From Turritopsis dohrnii (taxonomy: Eukaryota > Cnidaria > Hydrozoa > Anthoathecata > Oceaniidae), in assembly GCA_027922465.2 (NCBI GenBank), contig BQMF02000624.1, positions 62,001 through 126,000 on the forward strand: 64,000 nucleotides of DNA, read 5' to 3'. A program made the position numbers and the translations under genes. Below the pieces are notes generated by a model. That model had not been told where the DNA came from. It made no database searches and saw only the letters and a program-made list of their open reading frames with translations. Positions 33,740 to 46,507 of this stretch are shown here, one piece after another. Position 1 is the stretch's first letter, and the number at the start of each line of letters is the position of its first letter.

Positions 33740-34545
33740 ATTTATTTCAGCATTTCCAATAAAATACAATTGGCTCTTCATCTGAAATTTGTATGAGTAC
33801 TGTATGTGGATGGCGTTAATACAAAACTTATTTTAATTTTTTTTTTTTTAAGTAAATGAAGTTCTGGCAACAGCCTTGTCTAACAAGTAAGCTCTCAGTG
33901 TGTTTCTGAACGTGGATAAACTTGAACATTCCCTTAATGGCTTCGGTAGAGTGTTGAAAATCGAGGTAGCTTCATACTGGAAGGTTTTCGCTTTATCGGT
34001 GCTTTTCAGTAGTACTCCGGTGCGGCTGCTATTATTACGTAGTGAGCGAACGTCATTTTTCTTTGCGACCTTGATGTTACAGGGAATGTTTGGGTCATTG
34101 AGGGACTTGAATGTGAGCATGGCAATAGCATATTCGTATCTTTCTAGAATTGGTAACCAAGATAGTTTGGTAACATCATCAATAGTTCCATATCTACCGA
34201 ATACAAAACCAGCAGCAGCGTTTTGAACTTTTTGCAGTCGTTTGATTAGATAAAGAGGTGTCGTGCCGATGTAGATGGAATTCCCATAATCAAGTTTAGA
34301 TAGGATTAGTGCGTTTACTAGTTGGTTCTTTAATTTGTAGGGCACCAGTCGTTTCAGCAACCTTAGCAATTTCAATGTGGCGTAACAGCTACGGATGATG
34401 TTGTTTATGTGTTCTTTCCATTCTAGGTGTTTATTGAAGGTGACACCAAGAATTTTTAGACTTGTTGTTGATGTAAGTTCTAACTAGCTAATATTTACTG
34501 CAATTAAAATGGATGTGGTTTCCATAGCATGTGAGGTTGTACAAG
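33707..34545 (-). mobile_element. CR1/Jockey-group LINE, 5'-truncated, with (ATT)n tail
   Basis: The minus-strand frame from about 34470 to 33848 reads LKILGVTFNKHLEWKEHI, LVNALILSKLDYGNSIY and LIKRLQKVQNAAAGFVF, the conserved C-terminal part of LINE reverse transcriptases of the CR1/Jockey group. It ends near LRAYLLDK. A stop precedes the frame, and nothing of the RT catalytic core or endonuclease is present. The 3' end runs into an AAT microsatellite at 33707-33737, typical of CR1-like 3' tails. Dead 5'-truncated copy. Confidence 0.88.
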
Positions 34546-37500
34546 AATATCTGAGAAAGGAAGGAAGGGTTACCCTCTTACTTATAACAGAATTTGTAGA
34601 TTAAAAAAAATATCATACGTATTTAAGTACTTCCTTTCATTCTGTATTTAAGTTGTTCTTTCTGTAATAAGTCATCGCCATTCCTGAACGGAATAAGAGG
34701 GTGACTTGATCAGGTTAGACAACTACGTGTGTGATTTGGATAAGGATCTGAGCAGTTGAGACAGATCGGAATTTTATTAGCTACAAACTAAGTATAATGA
34801 GCTTGATTCTCTTTTTTTATGTCGAGTTTTTCCAGTCTAATCTTTTTCAACAAAATGAATTATACCGAATCTGAACCAAAAGTTGGGATAAGATTACGAT
34901 ATCTTAGGCTGATATTTGTTGAGTACTTTATGTACAAGTTTTTATGTAAAAATATATTTGACTGTTAACCATCACTAGAGTTTCATGAACCCTGGGTTAG
35001 AGGTAAACGCTTCATCTGAACTCCATTTTTTAATGGTCAAAATATTTCAAATAATATTGGGGAGTTCAAAGGATTAAAGGAGAGAAAGATTTTACACAGC
35101 TGCCTTTAATGACAACGGACGTCACGAGAATGTTCAGCATAATGACATCATAAATTTTCTTTATGCTAGCGTCAATTTTATTATCTATAAACACAAGTAA
35201 TCAGTTCATTGGATTTCAATACGTTCTGTGAGATAATAACAACCTCGTTACAAGTCTGCTTTGGTAGTATTTTTAGTAGAATGTTAAGCAATAAGTGGAG
35301 GAAAGGTTGCTGGAAATGAAGTTGGTTACTAGCAACAGGAAATAATTCCTTGAGGTTTTCAATGGTGATTGTAGTTTTTTTTTTTATCATGAGAAAATGT
35401 TGGGAATGTCTTTCAAGCCTTCACAAAACAAGAAATGACTGTCTCATAATAAGAAAAAGCTTTTTGATCTATGCTATCCTCAGTTTAAGGTTAACCCTTT
35501 CATTAAACCTGAATTTCTCAAATTATCCTTTCGCCAATAACATATGACATACATATATGGATGTATGTGGCTTTATGAATGTCTAAAATCGTCTGTCACC
35601 ATAACAATGCCTTTGTTGGCCGTTTTGATATGCTAAACAGGCATAAAAAATATATAATTTTACATGTTTTCTATGGAAGTCAGTAATGACATAATGTATA
35701 AAATTATCAACTGACTGTATAGCTTTCCCGATTCTTTAGAATAAGGACGTCATTCTCTTATCCTTTCCCACTGCATGAAAGATCCTGTGATTTATATTTT
35801 GGTATTGTTTTCATTCTTTGAATAATAAACGTTTACTACTGATACTTGTGTATAGTTTCGTTCTCGTTTATTTTGTCGTAGGAAGCGTTGGCAGAAGGAA
35901 TTCGATCGAAATTGGATTTTTGATGAGGTAAGTAAGATATATCCATCGTTTTAAGTAAGATATATCCATTGTTTTAAAAAACAAATGAAAATCTTCCATG
36001 AAAAGTAATTTCATGCTAAAATTTTCTCAGTTCAAAAATGAAATTATAAAAATGTTTCTTATACATACGTACGTATACATACGTATAACTTTGGAAGAAT
36101 CTCAAAGATACTCCATTTGAAAGGGCATACGATATGTTTTTCTTATATTTCTGATTGGTTAAAAATATCATGTCCACATGGAGATAAAAAAAAAGTTCAA
36201 ACGGTATTCAGTGTTCAGAAGAATTTATTTTTTGTATTGCACAACATGCAAAATTTAAACCAATTAGAATTCAACAAAATATGTCTACGTTGACTTTTTA
36301 CCTGTTTTTTAGCTACATCATATTTAGATGACGCTAGTGTTTATGATATAGTGTCAACTGAACGTGAAAAACTCGGAAAGGAAATTCGTCATTAGATATA
36401 AGCAGAACTAATTAGACGAACTTGAAACAAAAAATCAAAACACGTGCATATGAAGGATATGACATTAGCTGTAATTATTTTCACTTTTCACAAGAAACTC
36501 ATCAAACTGTCTTCCACTTACCACTTAGCTTAGGAAATGAAGAATATTTACAAGTTCCTCTTCAACCCACGACAGCCTGGAAAGACGTTGATGTATCAAA
36601 AACATTTCTAAAATCGCATTATTTGATCCCATGGGTGGTTGTCTTTCAATCACCATTATTACATGTGTCTCTAATTAAAAACTGAAATTTATTTCCTTTA
36701 TAGAAAAATCGAAATCTTCAAAATCTCGGCTTCGTGTAAATTAATTGTTTTTTGACTGTTTCAAAACTACATCTAATCTATAAATAACAACAACAACAAA
36801 ACAACAACATGACAGTGACGTCACAGTAATTATGGATACTCGGGAAGGCACGTGAAATTAATTAAACGAATAAATACCGAACAGTACAAGAAGCGGGAAA
36901 TAATTACCCATTTTCATATTCCCACTTAACTTAGCATAATATCTATATTGGTAACTTTACATTTAAAGTAAAAGTATTTGGTTGAGATTATTAATGGCAA
37001 AAACAATCACATGTGATCTGAAGATGCTTCAACATAGTTTGAAGAGAAAATCCATCAAACAAAATAAAAATTGTTTTTGCCATTAATAACCTCAACCAAA
37101 TACTTTTACTTTAAATATGGAAAGGCAATCTTACAAAGAGTTTATTACAAACTTTACATTATGTAGAATCCTATAAATTCCCGACAAGTTATTCCGCTCA
37201 TTGTCGGAATTGTTGGTTACGTGTCGGTTGAAGTTCTTGTGTCGGTCGGTTAACAAATGCAAAGAAAAAAAAAAAGGAAAAAAAGTAATTTATCAAAAAT
37301 GCCTGAATACAAATGCTCCTTTTATTAAAGGTTTTTTGTGTAATTATGTCTCAGTTCTTATCTCCGACATTAAAATTGACTTTTGTCACAGCTGAAATTA
37401 CTCGTCACATTATTGCCGATACAAATTAAACGGAATATGACAGACGCGAATTATGAAATAGAATTTTATCAGTCTCTCGATCAAACCAGATGGAGACAAG

Positions 37501-40500
37501 ATCTTTTTATTTTCCTTAAGTAACATAGGAAACTGTTAGAATTCATAGCATAACGGGACCAATGCGTAATAAGATTAAAAGGCTTAATTAACGATAGTAA
37601 ATTTGTTTACAAGAAAAAGTTTTTAGAAATTACAGATTAGAAAAATCATTCATTATTCATTATTAGTTTAGATTGTGTACAAGCAGCTTGAAGGGATAAC
37701 AATGTAAAAGAACATAGCCTAAAGAATGATATATGGTTTTTCTCGCGACTAATGGTAATTTTCGTTGTTTGATACAGATCGGTATATCAGCAGTTACATC
37801 TAAAATGGTTACACTGTTCAAATGTTATTTTTGTCATAAAGTCTATTTTGGGACTATGTTAAAAATTTGTTGCGTAGAGCGCACTACAACTCGTGAAATA
37901 ATACGCAGAAACTATGAAGAGGTTTGGCAAGAATTCGCAGATGCGTCATGGGTGGGTGGAATCTTTTCAAATCTCCTTGGATTGCTCATTTTGCCTTAAG
38001 ATCGTATCGTTTTTTTCTCAATGAAAGAAAGCATGGATCGCATGTGACTTGTTCATCCAAAAAGATGTGTCTTTACCATTTATAGCAAGCTCATCAAAGC
38101 AGGACGGACTATGTTTTATTATGCTGTTCAATTGACATGACGTCACCTTCGTAAGTACATGCTATAAAAAAAGACGAATCTAGTGCAAGTAAACAAAAAA
38201 TCTGTTGTTTTGTTTATTTTATCAAATTTTCACTTTTTATGAACAGTTTTTGCTCTTAAGTTTTGCTTCAAAATAAACAATCAACTTTAAAGGTACATGA
38301 CATTTACATATTTTACATCTGGCATCCGGAAGAGTTGAGAAACTTCACTTTTTTTTCTAGTAGTTTGATTTTGCATTAAAGATGATGGAGATATGCTATA
38401 AGTAACATGTAGAGACTTTCTCATTCATTCGAGATGGCGCTATTATTTTATTTGAGTTTTCACTGTTCTCAAATGAATAGTATTATGCAAGTACTCGACT
38501 CAATGAACATCTGGGAACACCCCTCATGTAAGTGTCTATAAGCCCTCCCGCCGTTCGACTCGTATAGCTTCGATTACGCACGTATTTAACATTCGACTGG
38601 GCCTCTCCATTCACCTTTAATCCGTTTCAACTCTTTGTTTTGTTCCATGCTCTCTTTTTTTGCGTTGTTGTTGATAATATGAAAGTCACTATTGAACTAA
38701 AATTGCTGGTTAAGGACATGGTTGGCAACGGAAGGTTGTACCAAGGACTTGACAAAATTAATGAAATTCCCATTTCCTTTTATCTTCGCTGCTAATTACA
38801 TAAATCCGAAAGATTATGAGCTGGATTAGTGGACACTTCACTTGTGATATGAAGAAAAATCTGCTGTGTCGTATTTAATAAAATAACTTTTGCAGGTATT
38901 AGTAATACGATTCTGGTGAAGTATAGATGTAGGTTTGTACTTTCTTGTTAGAAAAAACTTTTTTTGATGCAAGAAACATTGACTATGCTTTTACATATAT
39001 GTTTTTATATTTTTATGTTTGTTCTCTGAAATGGCTGGTTGAGCGATTAGCAGAGTTGTCATTCTGCTAGTTCTATGAGTTTTATGGTGCCATGTTTGTC
39101 GATAACTTCAAAATGTGCTTATGCAGATGTTGATGGATGTATTTTTTTGGTGATTATAAAAAATTATTTTTTAGTGATAAGAATTTATTTTTGGATAGCT
39201 TTTATGAGCGAGGTTTTGGCTACCTAAATATCATTCCTTTACCCAACTCTATTTTCTGTCGTGCTCTTGATCGACTGACTACTTCAACATTTGGAGACAT
39301 TCTTTCAAGGATTTTTAAATATTGTAAGTAAAAACTCTCAAGAAATTGCCATACAAATCATTACCTGTTACCGTTAAACCATTACCTGTTGCCGTTAGAC
39401 ATTCATCAGGAATTCGGAAGCAGTTGTCAAAGAAAATTCTCCATTCAAGATAAAGAGACGGTTTCATTTACAATTTTTATGCATGGCGATATTTCAATTG
39501 ACTTATTTGCTTTGATGTTCTGTGTTACCACCAACACAAGTTACTATATATAGACAACTTGATAGAATTATGATGTTGCCCTAATCCTTTTCTTTTGTTC
39601 TTAATAATATTAACATGCGGGTTACAAAATCTATGAATATCCACTGTCATTCTGCTCTTAACAACAGAACTAAAAGCTTCTACAAACATCCATACTGTAT
39701 CTTCTATTCAACAAAATCCTTCCACACAGAGAAAAGTTGTTTTAAACGTAGACGCTTTGTTTATCTATGCAGACACCACTTTCTTCTCATGTTACGTAAA
39801 TTAAATAATTATTTGTTATGCTAATTAGTACTGGGAAGAAGGTAGCTTATTACAAATCGGGATCATTTTATATCCTTGTAGAGAGTAAATAATTGCATTA
39901 TGTAATTATCGTGTATAATTGGCGATGGTTGAGACGCGGCTAATCTTTTTAATTTGCTCCTAATATTTGGTTCAAAGAAAACCGTTTGTATAGAAGAGGA
40001 GCTTGAGCTAGTAACTTCAATCTGATGAATCACTAACGTGTGTTCAGGTGGTTACCGTGTTAGTGTTAGGTAGGTATGTATTTTTTTAAAACGCAATTTA
40101 AAGGTTAGTTTACATTTGCCAAAACAAATGAACGAACGAGCGATTTCTTTAATATTTTTTTAAATTATTAAATGTATTTTTCTCCCATGTTTCATTGAAA
40201 CAGACACAGCTAACTTCTAGAATCGCGTCCGTATTTTCTGACAACATGTGGAGAAAAATAAACAAGTTTGAATCGTGAGTAGGAATTAGGATATTATTTA
40301 CTGAAAGGAAAAAAACTCGCTGAAGTTTTATACACCTCAGACGTAAGAGAAATCTATTTTTTTCATTATTGTTAGGTTATTCATATTTCATGTTGATTTT
40401 TGTATTAGAATGCTAAACAAACGTGATTTTTTCATATCTTAAAAGATTTCGTTCTTTCTAAAGACATTCCTTGTTGATATTATACTTTGAAAGTTGTAAC

Positions 40501-41290
40501 GGATGTCGGACCGGTAGTTTCTGTGTACGAAAGAATGAAAATAAACTTACTTTTGGTATCATTATATATATATGTATATGGATGTTTTTTTTTCAGATGT
40601 TATTGTAAAACCGTTTGAAGAGACATATTAGTTTTGGTTTATTAGAATTATTTTGACAGAGTTGTCAAAATCACCGTGCCGTGGCAGAAGATAAAACTTT
40701 CATCGTATCTACTTGAGATCTCTTATGTTATGGCTTTTATTTCATGCAATCTACAGTCTCCTTGAATAAGAATCGACTTTGAAAAGTTCATCGGAGAAGG
40801 TTTCAAGGAGAAAGTTAACATAAAAGCTGTGACTACACCATATACAAGATGTTTTTTGTATTGTGTTGTTCAAAACAAATCTTTTATATTTCTGAATAAA
40901 CAGGAGGCATGATACAAATGTGTTTCCAGTAGGTTGGTATAATAGCTTCAAAACGAACCTAATTAAGGATGTTCGAAAGAAAGGCAGAAAACAAAGGGAC
41001 AGGTCAAACACATAGGTGTTTCAATGAATTGATGTTTTGTCAAGTATTATATCAGGAGAATTGATCACAACACATAAAACAGAGATCATTTGAAAATGTC
41101 TTTGTCAGTAATCATCTTATGCAACATCTATCAGATACTAAAACCAAATTGTATGATGGGAATTTTTATTGTCAGATTTTTTTCTTTCTTTGTCAACCTT
41201 TTATTTTTGCTTCATCTTTATTTTAGAATTCAAAATAAAATCATAGATATAAAATAAATAACAAGAGGTAAAAAATAGAGCAAAATCATA
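34546..41290. other. Non-coding region upstream of the Wnt gene, with scattered candidate exons
   Basis: No complete gene could be assembled. Two segments look like internal exons bounded by splice sites: 35882-35927 (KRWQKEFDRNW, then GTAAGT) and 39175-39323 (YERGFGYLNIIPLPNS, then GTAAGT). Their phases do not join to each other convincingly. The region also holds the hairpin at 36962-37115 and short duplications at about 35925-35985 and 39361-39404. Part of it is presumably regulatory sequence for the Wnt gene. Confidence 0.3.
36962..37115. repeat. Hairpin with a 46-bp stem, one mismatch
   Basis: Arms 36962-37007 and 37070-37115 are reverse complements with a single A/G difference (core TTTGGTTGAG, then ATTATTAATGGC), separated by 62 bases. 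It could be a tiny MITE or a hairpin-RNA precursor. Confidence 0.9.
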
Positions 41291-43438
41291 ATGGAGTTCA
41301 CTTTTGAGCTGTTGTTTACTGCGGTTTTGATGTAAGTATATCTTATATCAATAGTCCTTGTCACATCCTAGCTATTTGATGTGATGTGTAAGTTTTAGAC
41401 TAGCATATGTTCATAAAATAAACAAAAATTTCTCATTGAATATTTCAGGTTGTCCATCATCGGAGATGTTTTGTCTTTTAAACCAATATTTCTGTGTGAC
41501 GAACGGCGAGGAATGACAGCCGAACAGGTAAAGTTATGCTACAAATACAAAAACCACATGGGCTATGTGATTGATGCTAGAGAAATCGCCAAAACCGAAT
41601 GTGAACGACAATTTGCCGGAAGAAGATGGAATTGTACATTTCCACCTGCCAGTCTTGTCGACCCGCTTATAAAACCGAAAATGAAACTACGTAAGTACCA
41701 TCTTGAAATCTCTCAAATGTTTGAGAGGGGAGAGTGTCTCGGTTTGTAGAGAGAGATCCGCAAAGGTCCAACGCAAAGACTACCAATGTTTCTTTTTGAA
41801 AAAGCTCTCAAATATTGTCTAACACAACATAAAGTTTGGAGTCTCACTTGATACAGCGGTCTCTCTAAAGTCTACTCATTGTTATGAAAGGTTTGCATAT
41901 CTGCAAATAAAACTTTATAAATTGAAAGCTTTCACACTTTTTATTGTTTGGTTAATGATGGTATTTATGTTGTACTGTGTCACGTTTTAGCGACGAGAGA
42001 AGCTGCATTCGTGTCGGCTCTTGCTTCAGCGTCTATAATGCATACGGTCAGTCGGGCATGTATGGAGAATAAACTCCCCAACTACTGTGGATGCAGTCAA
42101 GAAAACCGTCCACCAGATTTGGAGAAAGAAAAATTATGGCGCGGTTGCGGAGATAATTTACCATATGGTTATCGATTCAGTAAAATGTTTGTCGATTCTT
42201 CAGAATCATGGCAGTTAGAAGATCACAGGTTGTTTTCCAGAGTCCTCATGAATCTCCATAACAACGAAGTCGGACGTTGGGTAAGTGCCTTCTCCTACGT
42301 AGAGGTTTTTAGAAAGGATGTTTTCGGATTTATTGTAGCTACTCTTCCTCATTAAACAAATGATCAAATTTTGAACAAACATTTTTGAGGTCTTGTGAAA
42401 ACAGGTTTGTTTCCCCTTTAATTTCGTTAGAATGAAAAATTTACTACGGAAGTTCATACTTTATTTTATTGAAATCGGTATGGCTTTTCTTAAGTAGTTG
42501 CACGAGGCAACTATTTGTATTACTGTCCAAAAAAGATATGTGCCTTGTTAAATCCGTAATATAGGATATGTTCCGTTTGAATCTGGGAAAACCATAAAGT
42601 GACATTGTTTGAATTGATATCATTTTTTGTCAAAGGTTTATTCCCTGTTTTTGTCAATTTTCAAAATTCCTAACATGTATAAAATTATTGTAGAAGAACC
42701 AAATGCTGTGTTTAAACGGTTAGAGTAAACGGATTAATTTTCATAAAGTTTTCCGAATACGAACATAATGATAACACGTCAAATATTTACAACATACGTC
42801 AAAAATATTGTCTTTCCACAATTGTTTTCTTTATAAAGTGATTTCCGGTATATGCCCCGGGTTTCCCTTGCACACACTAATTCTCAAGAAACTGGTGTGG
42901 TTAAAGTGATTTTCAAAGATTAATTATCTTTTTTCAGGCTGTATTTAAAGAATCTCGTGTAATGTGCCGTTGCCACGGTGTCACTAAAAATTGCGCTACG
43001 AAAATGTGTTATCGCCAACTGGCAGATTTTAAAAAAGTTGGCCACTTACTTCAAGAGAGACATCAGAGTTCTATCCAAGTTAAACTGATGCGGAATAAAG
43101 GTGAAGTTGACAAAACCGGTGAAAAGACAAATATGCAAATGAAACTGGTGGAGCAGAATCCAGAATACAACAAATATTCACCGCAACAGTTAGTTTATTT
43201 ACAAGACTCTCCGAGTTATTGTGAACGCAATGAACAATATGACATCTTCGGCACTAAAGGAAGAAAATGTCAGAAAAACCCACAATCTTTAAACGACTGC
43301 AGCGTATTGTGTTGTGGCAGAGGTCATCACACAAGACGTGAAATAATCAAAGAAAAATGCGGGTGCAAATTTATATGGTGTTGTGAGGTAAGATGTCATA
43401 CCTGTGAGAAAGAACAAAATGTTCGTTACTGTAAGTAA
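41291..43438 (+). CDS. Wnt family secreted signalling protein lacking the acylation serine
   Basis: Four exons join in frame: 41291-41331, 41449-41690, 41991-42280 and 42938-43438, with GTAAG donors and CAG/TAG acceptors. They encode 357 residues, a normal Wnt length. The N-terminus is a signal peptide (ELLFTAVLMLSIIGDVLS). Wnt landmarks in order: RRWNCTF with an N-glycosylation site at N75, TREAAFVSALASASIMHTVS, GCGDNLPYGYRFSKMFVD, NLHNNEVGRW, CRCHGVTKNC at 201-210, SPSYCERN, DCSVLCCGRGHHTRREI and CKFIWCCEVRCHTC. The usual CHGVSGSC-x3-TCW is CHGVTKNC-ATKM-CY. Asn209 stands where the Porcupine-acylated Ser should be, and Tyr replaces the conserved Trp. The first half is closest by eye to Wnt11-type proteins, but subfamily is not certain. 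Confidence 0.95.
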
Positions 43439-43518
43439 CTATAGCAACGATGTTTTGTGGCGTCATATACTATAATATATGTACCTCTGTGGAGGCCTCT
43501 GTTTCGCATTCTGGACAG

Positions 43519-43524
43519 AATAAA
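43519..43524 (+). promoter_or_regulatory. Possible poly(A) signal of the Wnt gene
   Basis: AATAAA about 80 bases after the stop codon, the first one downstream. Confidence 0.4.
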
Positions 43525-45325
43525 AAAACGTAGAACGAAATGGCAAATTATATCACAGAGTTTTTAACTTCGCTTGTGGTGTTTCTAAATGCACACGGAT
43601 TGTTATAACACTCAGCACTGCGAGATCTGATTTTGGTTAACAAAGCATACAGGAGCAACAGACAGCAAAAAGTTCACTGGATGTGAAAAGATAAAAACAA
43701 ACATATATAGCACCCTACTGGCTTTGACAAGATTGTAAATAATTTCTTTAAATTATAAGTGTTGTTAATATATGAGTTTTTTTATTCCTTTCTATCAATT
43801 TCTTTGCACACAACAAACTGATTATTTCTATGAATCACGAGGACGGAAGGGAAGATGAAACTTTGGAAATTTTATTCCAAGCTTGTGGATTTCCTTAAAG
43901 TTATTTTCATATGAAATGATCAACATTTACATTGGAACTTTCCAAACAAAACAGCATAGTTTTATGAGTCATATCGTTTTTGTGAGCTTTTCATATTCGC
44001 CTAAGGTATCCAGAATATTTATACTTAGGTCTTTGTGCACAAATGTTCAAATTTAGATATTTGTAAACAATTTATACAAAAAATAAAAGTAAATTAATTT
44101 TATTGTAACAAACGATCCTTATTTTACTCCTTTCACATTTCCTCTCGTGTGTCCAGTGAGCGTGGTCACTCTTACTAGCAGAGTTTGACAGTTTTATCAA
44201 ATAGATGATTTATTGAGTGTTTTTTCACTAAATAAAACATAAGCCCAAAATAAATGACAAAAACATTGTTGTTTATGTGTATGGAAAAAAGTTCAGTTTT
44301 TATGTAAAAAGCTCATGATAGAATTTTCCTGTAACTTTCCAGGAGTTCCAAAAGAAATACCCCAACAGTTCTGATATATAATAAAAAACTGCCTTGTAAT
44401 TTCGAAGATGGAATTTGGAAAAATATTTATATGGAAATAAAAACAACGTGAAGGAAGAAGTGATGTTAAGATTGAAAGCGTCACAGGTGGATACAAGACG
44501 CCTGTCCTGCATTACTCACCATATTTATATCCTTATTCTAAACGGAATTAAAGAAAACGTCTTGAAAAATTTTCAAAAGTTCAGAAAGCTCTTTTAACAA
44601 ACCTATGAAAGTCTAGCAACGACTTTTTCTAATATATCTACTCATGTACATGAACTCAGGAATCATGTATACACTGACACACCTACAACATCACCAAACT
44701 CAACATGTCAAGTTTAAGCAGGTCAAACTCAACATGCCAAATTTAAGCAGGTCAACTATGAACTCCAATTAATTAGAATTTCCTAAATCCTCATATTTCA
44801 GAAATGAAGGAAAAGTTATTCCTCTACCTGTAATCATTAAAGGTCTTCATGACCAGAGATTTTTTGATAGAAGCTTTAATCACGCATCATTGAAATTCGT
44901 ATTGTTTGTAAATGTTTGAATTTTAGAAGTTCAGATATTATTACGCTTTATATTTTTTTATTATTTGCCCTTATAAAATGAATTGCCCAAACATTTTCTT
45001 TTTGAAAATATTGAGAAATATGACGTCATCAGATAAGTCATCTTTCCAGCTTTAAAAAGAATGCGCAATCAAATGACGTCATAACTCTCTTGTAGTGACC
45101 ACTGAATGTTTCCAAAATACCTTATCAACTGGTGGCCCAGTGATCGTCTTGTGTGTGATGATGGACTAGCAAGTAATTAAGATTTATGATATTTATACAT
45201 ATAAGCAACAATTTTACAGCAGTATATGTATCGATCCACTCAGATCCACTTTAGGGTTTATCGAGAAGTTGTGTTGAAACATTGGATCTTCCGAACTTAT
45301 TTCAGAACCTCGTTTTGTTTATCTC
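43525..45325. other. Spacer downstream of the Wnt gene
   Basis: AT-rich, with no supported gene. A 29-bp direct duplication lies at 44696-44753 (core AAACTCAACATG, then TTTAAGCAGGTC). Two ATGACGTCAT-type CRE palindromes occur at about 45018 and 45073. Confidence 0.4.
44696..44753. repeat. 29-bp direct duplication
   Basis: Two adjacent copies with two base differences. Confidence 0.85.
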
Positions 45326-46024
45326 ATGAGTAGCAAAGATGCAGGGGACGAGGTATGCAAAGATGGACATCAACGAGTGTCCTACGATGAGGTCGACGCG
45401 AATTGCAGTATTATCAATTCTTCCATCAAACTGTACGTGGCAATGAAAGCCTTGGTAAATTTATATTTAGATAATCAAGTTCATTCAAACATTTCTTCTT
45501 GATTTGCCAGCTCATATTCTTATTGCTATCAAGTATACAACATCAAATAATTTATAATTCATTGAGCAAGATCAAAAAATTTGAGCAAGTTGCTGATGCC
45601 AAGTAGAGGGCTGGGTCAAGTTTCCGACACTTCAACAGACACAGAAAAATGGTAATGCAGTATCCTCAAAAGAAGTATGGTAATGCAGTATCGTCAAAAT
45701 AAATTTGCTGATGAAATGTCTTCAATCTTTTAAATCTTTCATGATATCAAAAAGCTTTATGTCTGTTTTAAAACTTGACTTTGACTCATCATTTTAAGAC
45801 AATCTGTGTGCTGACATATTCTCAAGTAAGATTTATATGTTTTTCTTCATTGGCGCATACAAAGAGACAGCTGATATAGAGATTTACTTTTATTTGTGCA
45901 AGGTTTTTAAGTTTCCACAACCCAGCAAGATCCACCTCGTCCCTAATGCTTTCGACCTCTTTTTCGACACATACTGGAGACGAGGTCACATGATACACGA
46001 TCGGTTTATACACAACATAAATTA
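45326..46024 (+). CDS. Possible small orphan gene, two or three exons
   Basis: ATG at 45326 opens 43 codons (MSSKDAGDEVCKDGHQRVSY, ending VAMKAL) to a GTAAAT donor at 45455. A second coding-like segment ends at a TAA at 46024 and reads ADIEIYFYLCKVFKFPQPSK, then LFFDTYWRRGHMIHDRF. Its acceptor is probably AAAG or ACAG near 45865. The phases disagree by one, unless a 23-base microexon at 45512-45534 (acceptor TTGATTTGCCAG, donor GTATAC) lies between. I do not recognise the product. GC content and residue mix are better than the surrounding sequence. The exon join is inference. Confidence 0.35.
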
Positions 46025-46507
46025 AACATGGTCTCGAACTACATATTTGAATGAAAATAAAATGTTGAAGATTAACTTATGACGTCATAAGGTAAATAAA
46101 ATGAGTTGAAAAGTTTGTAAATGTGATGACGTGTTGGTCACGTGACGGGGGCGTTATTTACAAAAGAGAACAGTACAAGTGAAAAAATGAAAACTAACGT
46201 GTAAATAATATCAAATGAAGTTTTGTTTTACCTAATTTAGGTAAAACAAAGTCAAAATTTAATCATCTGAAGCTTTATAAGGAAACTTCACACGTTCAAG
46301 TTGTATTGTAAAAAATCTCCGAAGAAAACAAAAAAATAACATTTTTAAAATGGATGATATAACGATTGTTAATACTTAACAATCTCACGCCAAGTACAAG
46401 ATATAAAAGAAGCTTGGGAAAGACGTTGTCTCAACTCCTATGAGCATCATGTGAATCTGTGCATGTATATATATTTTTAACAATATCAGCATTTCCTGTT
46501 TATATAT

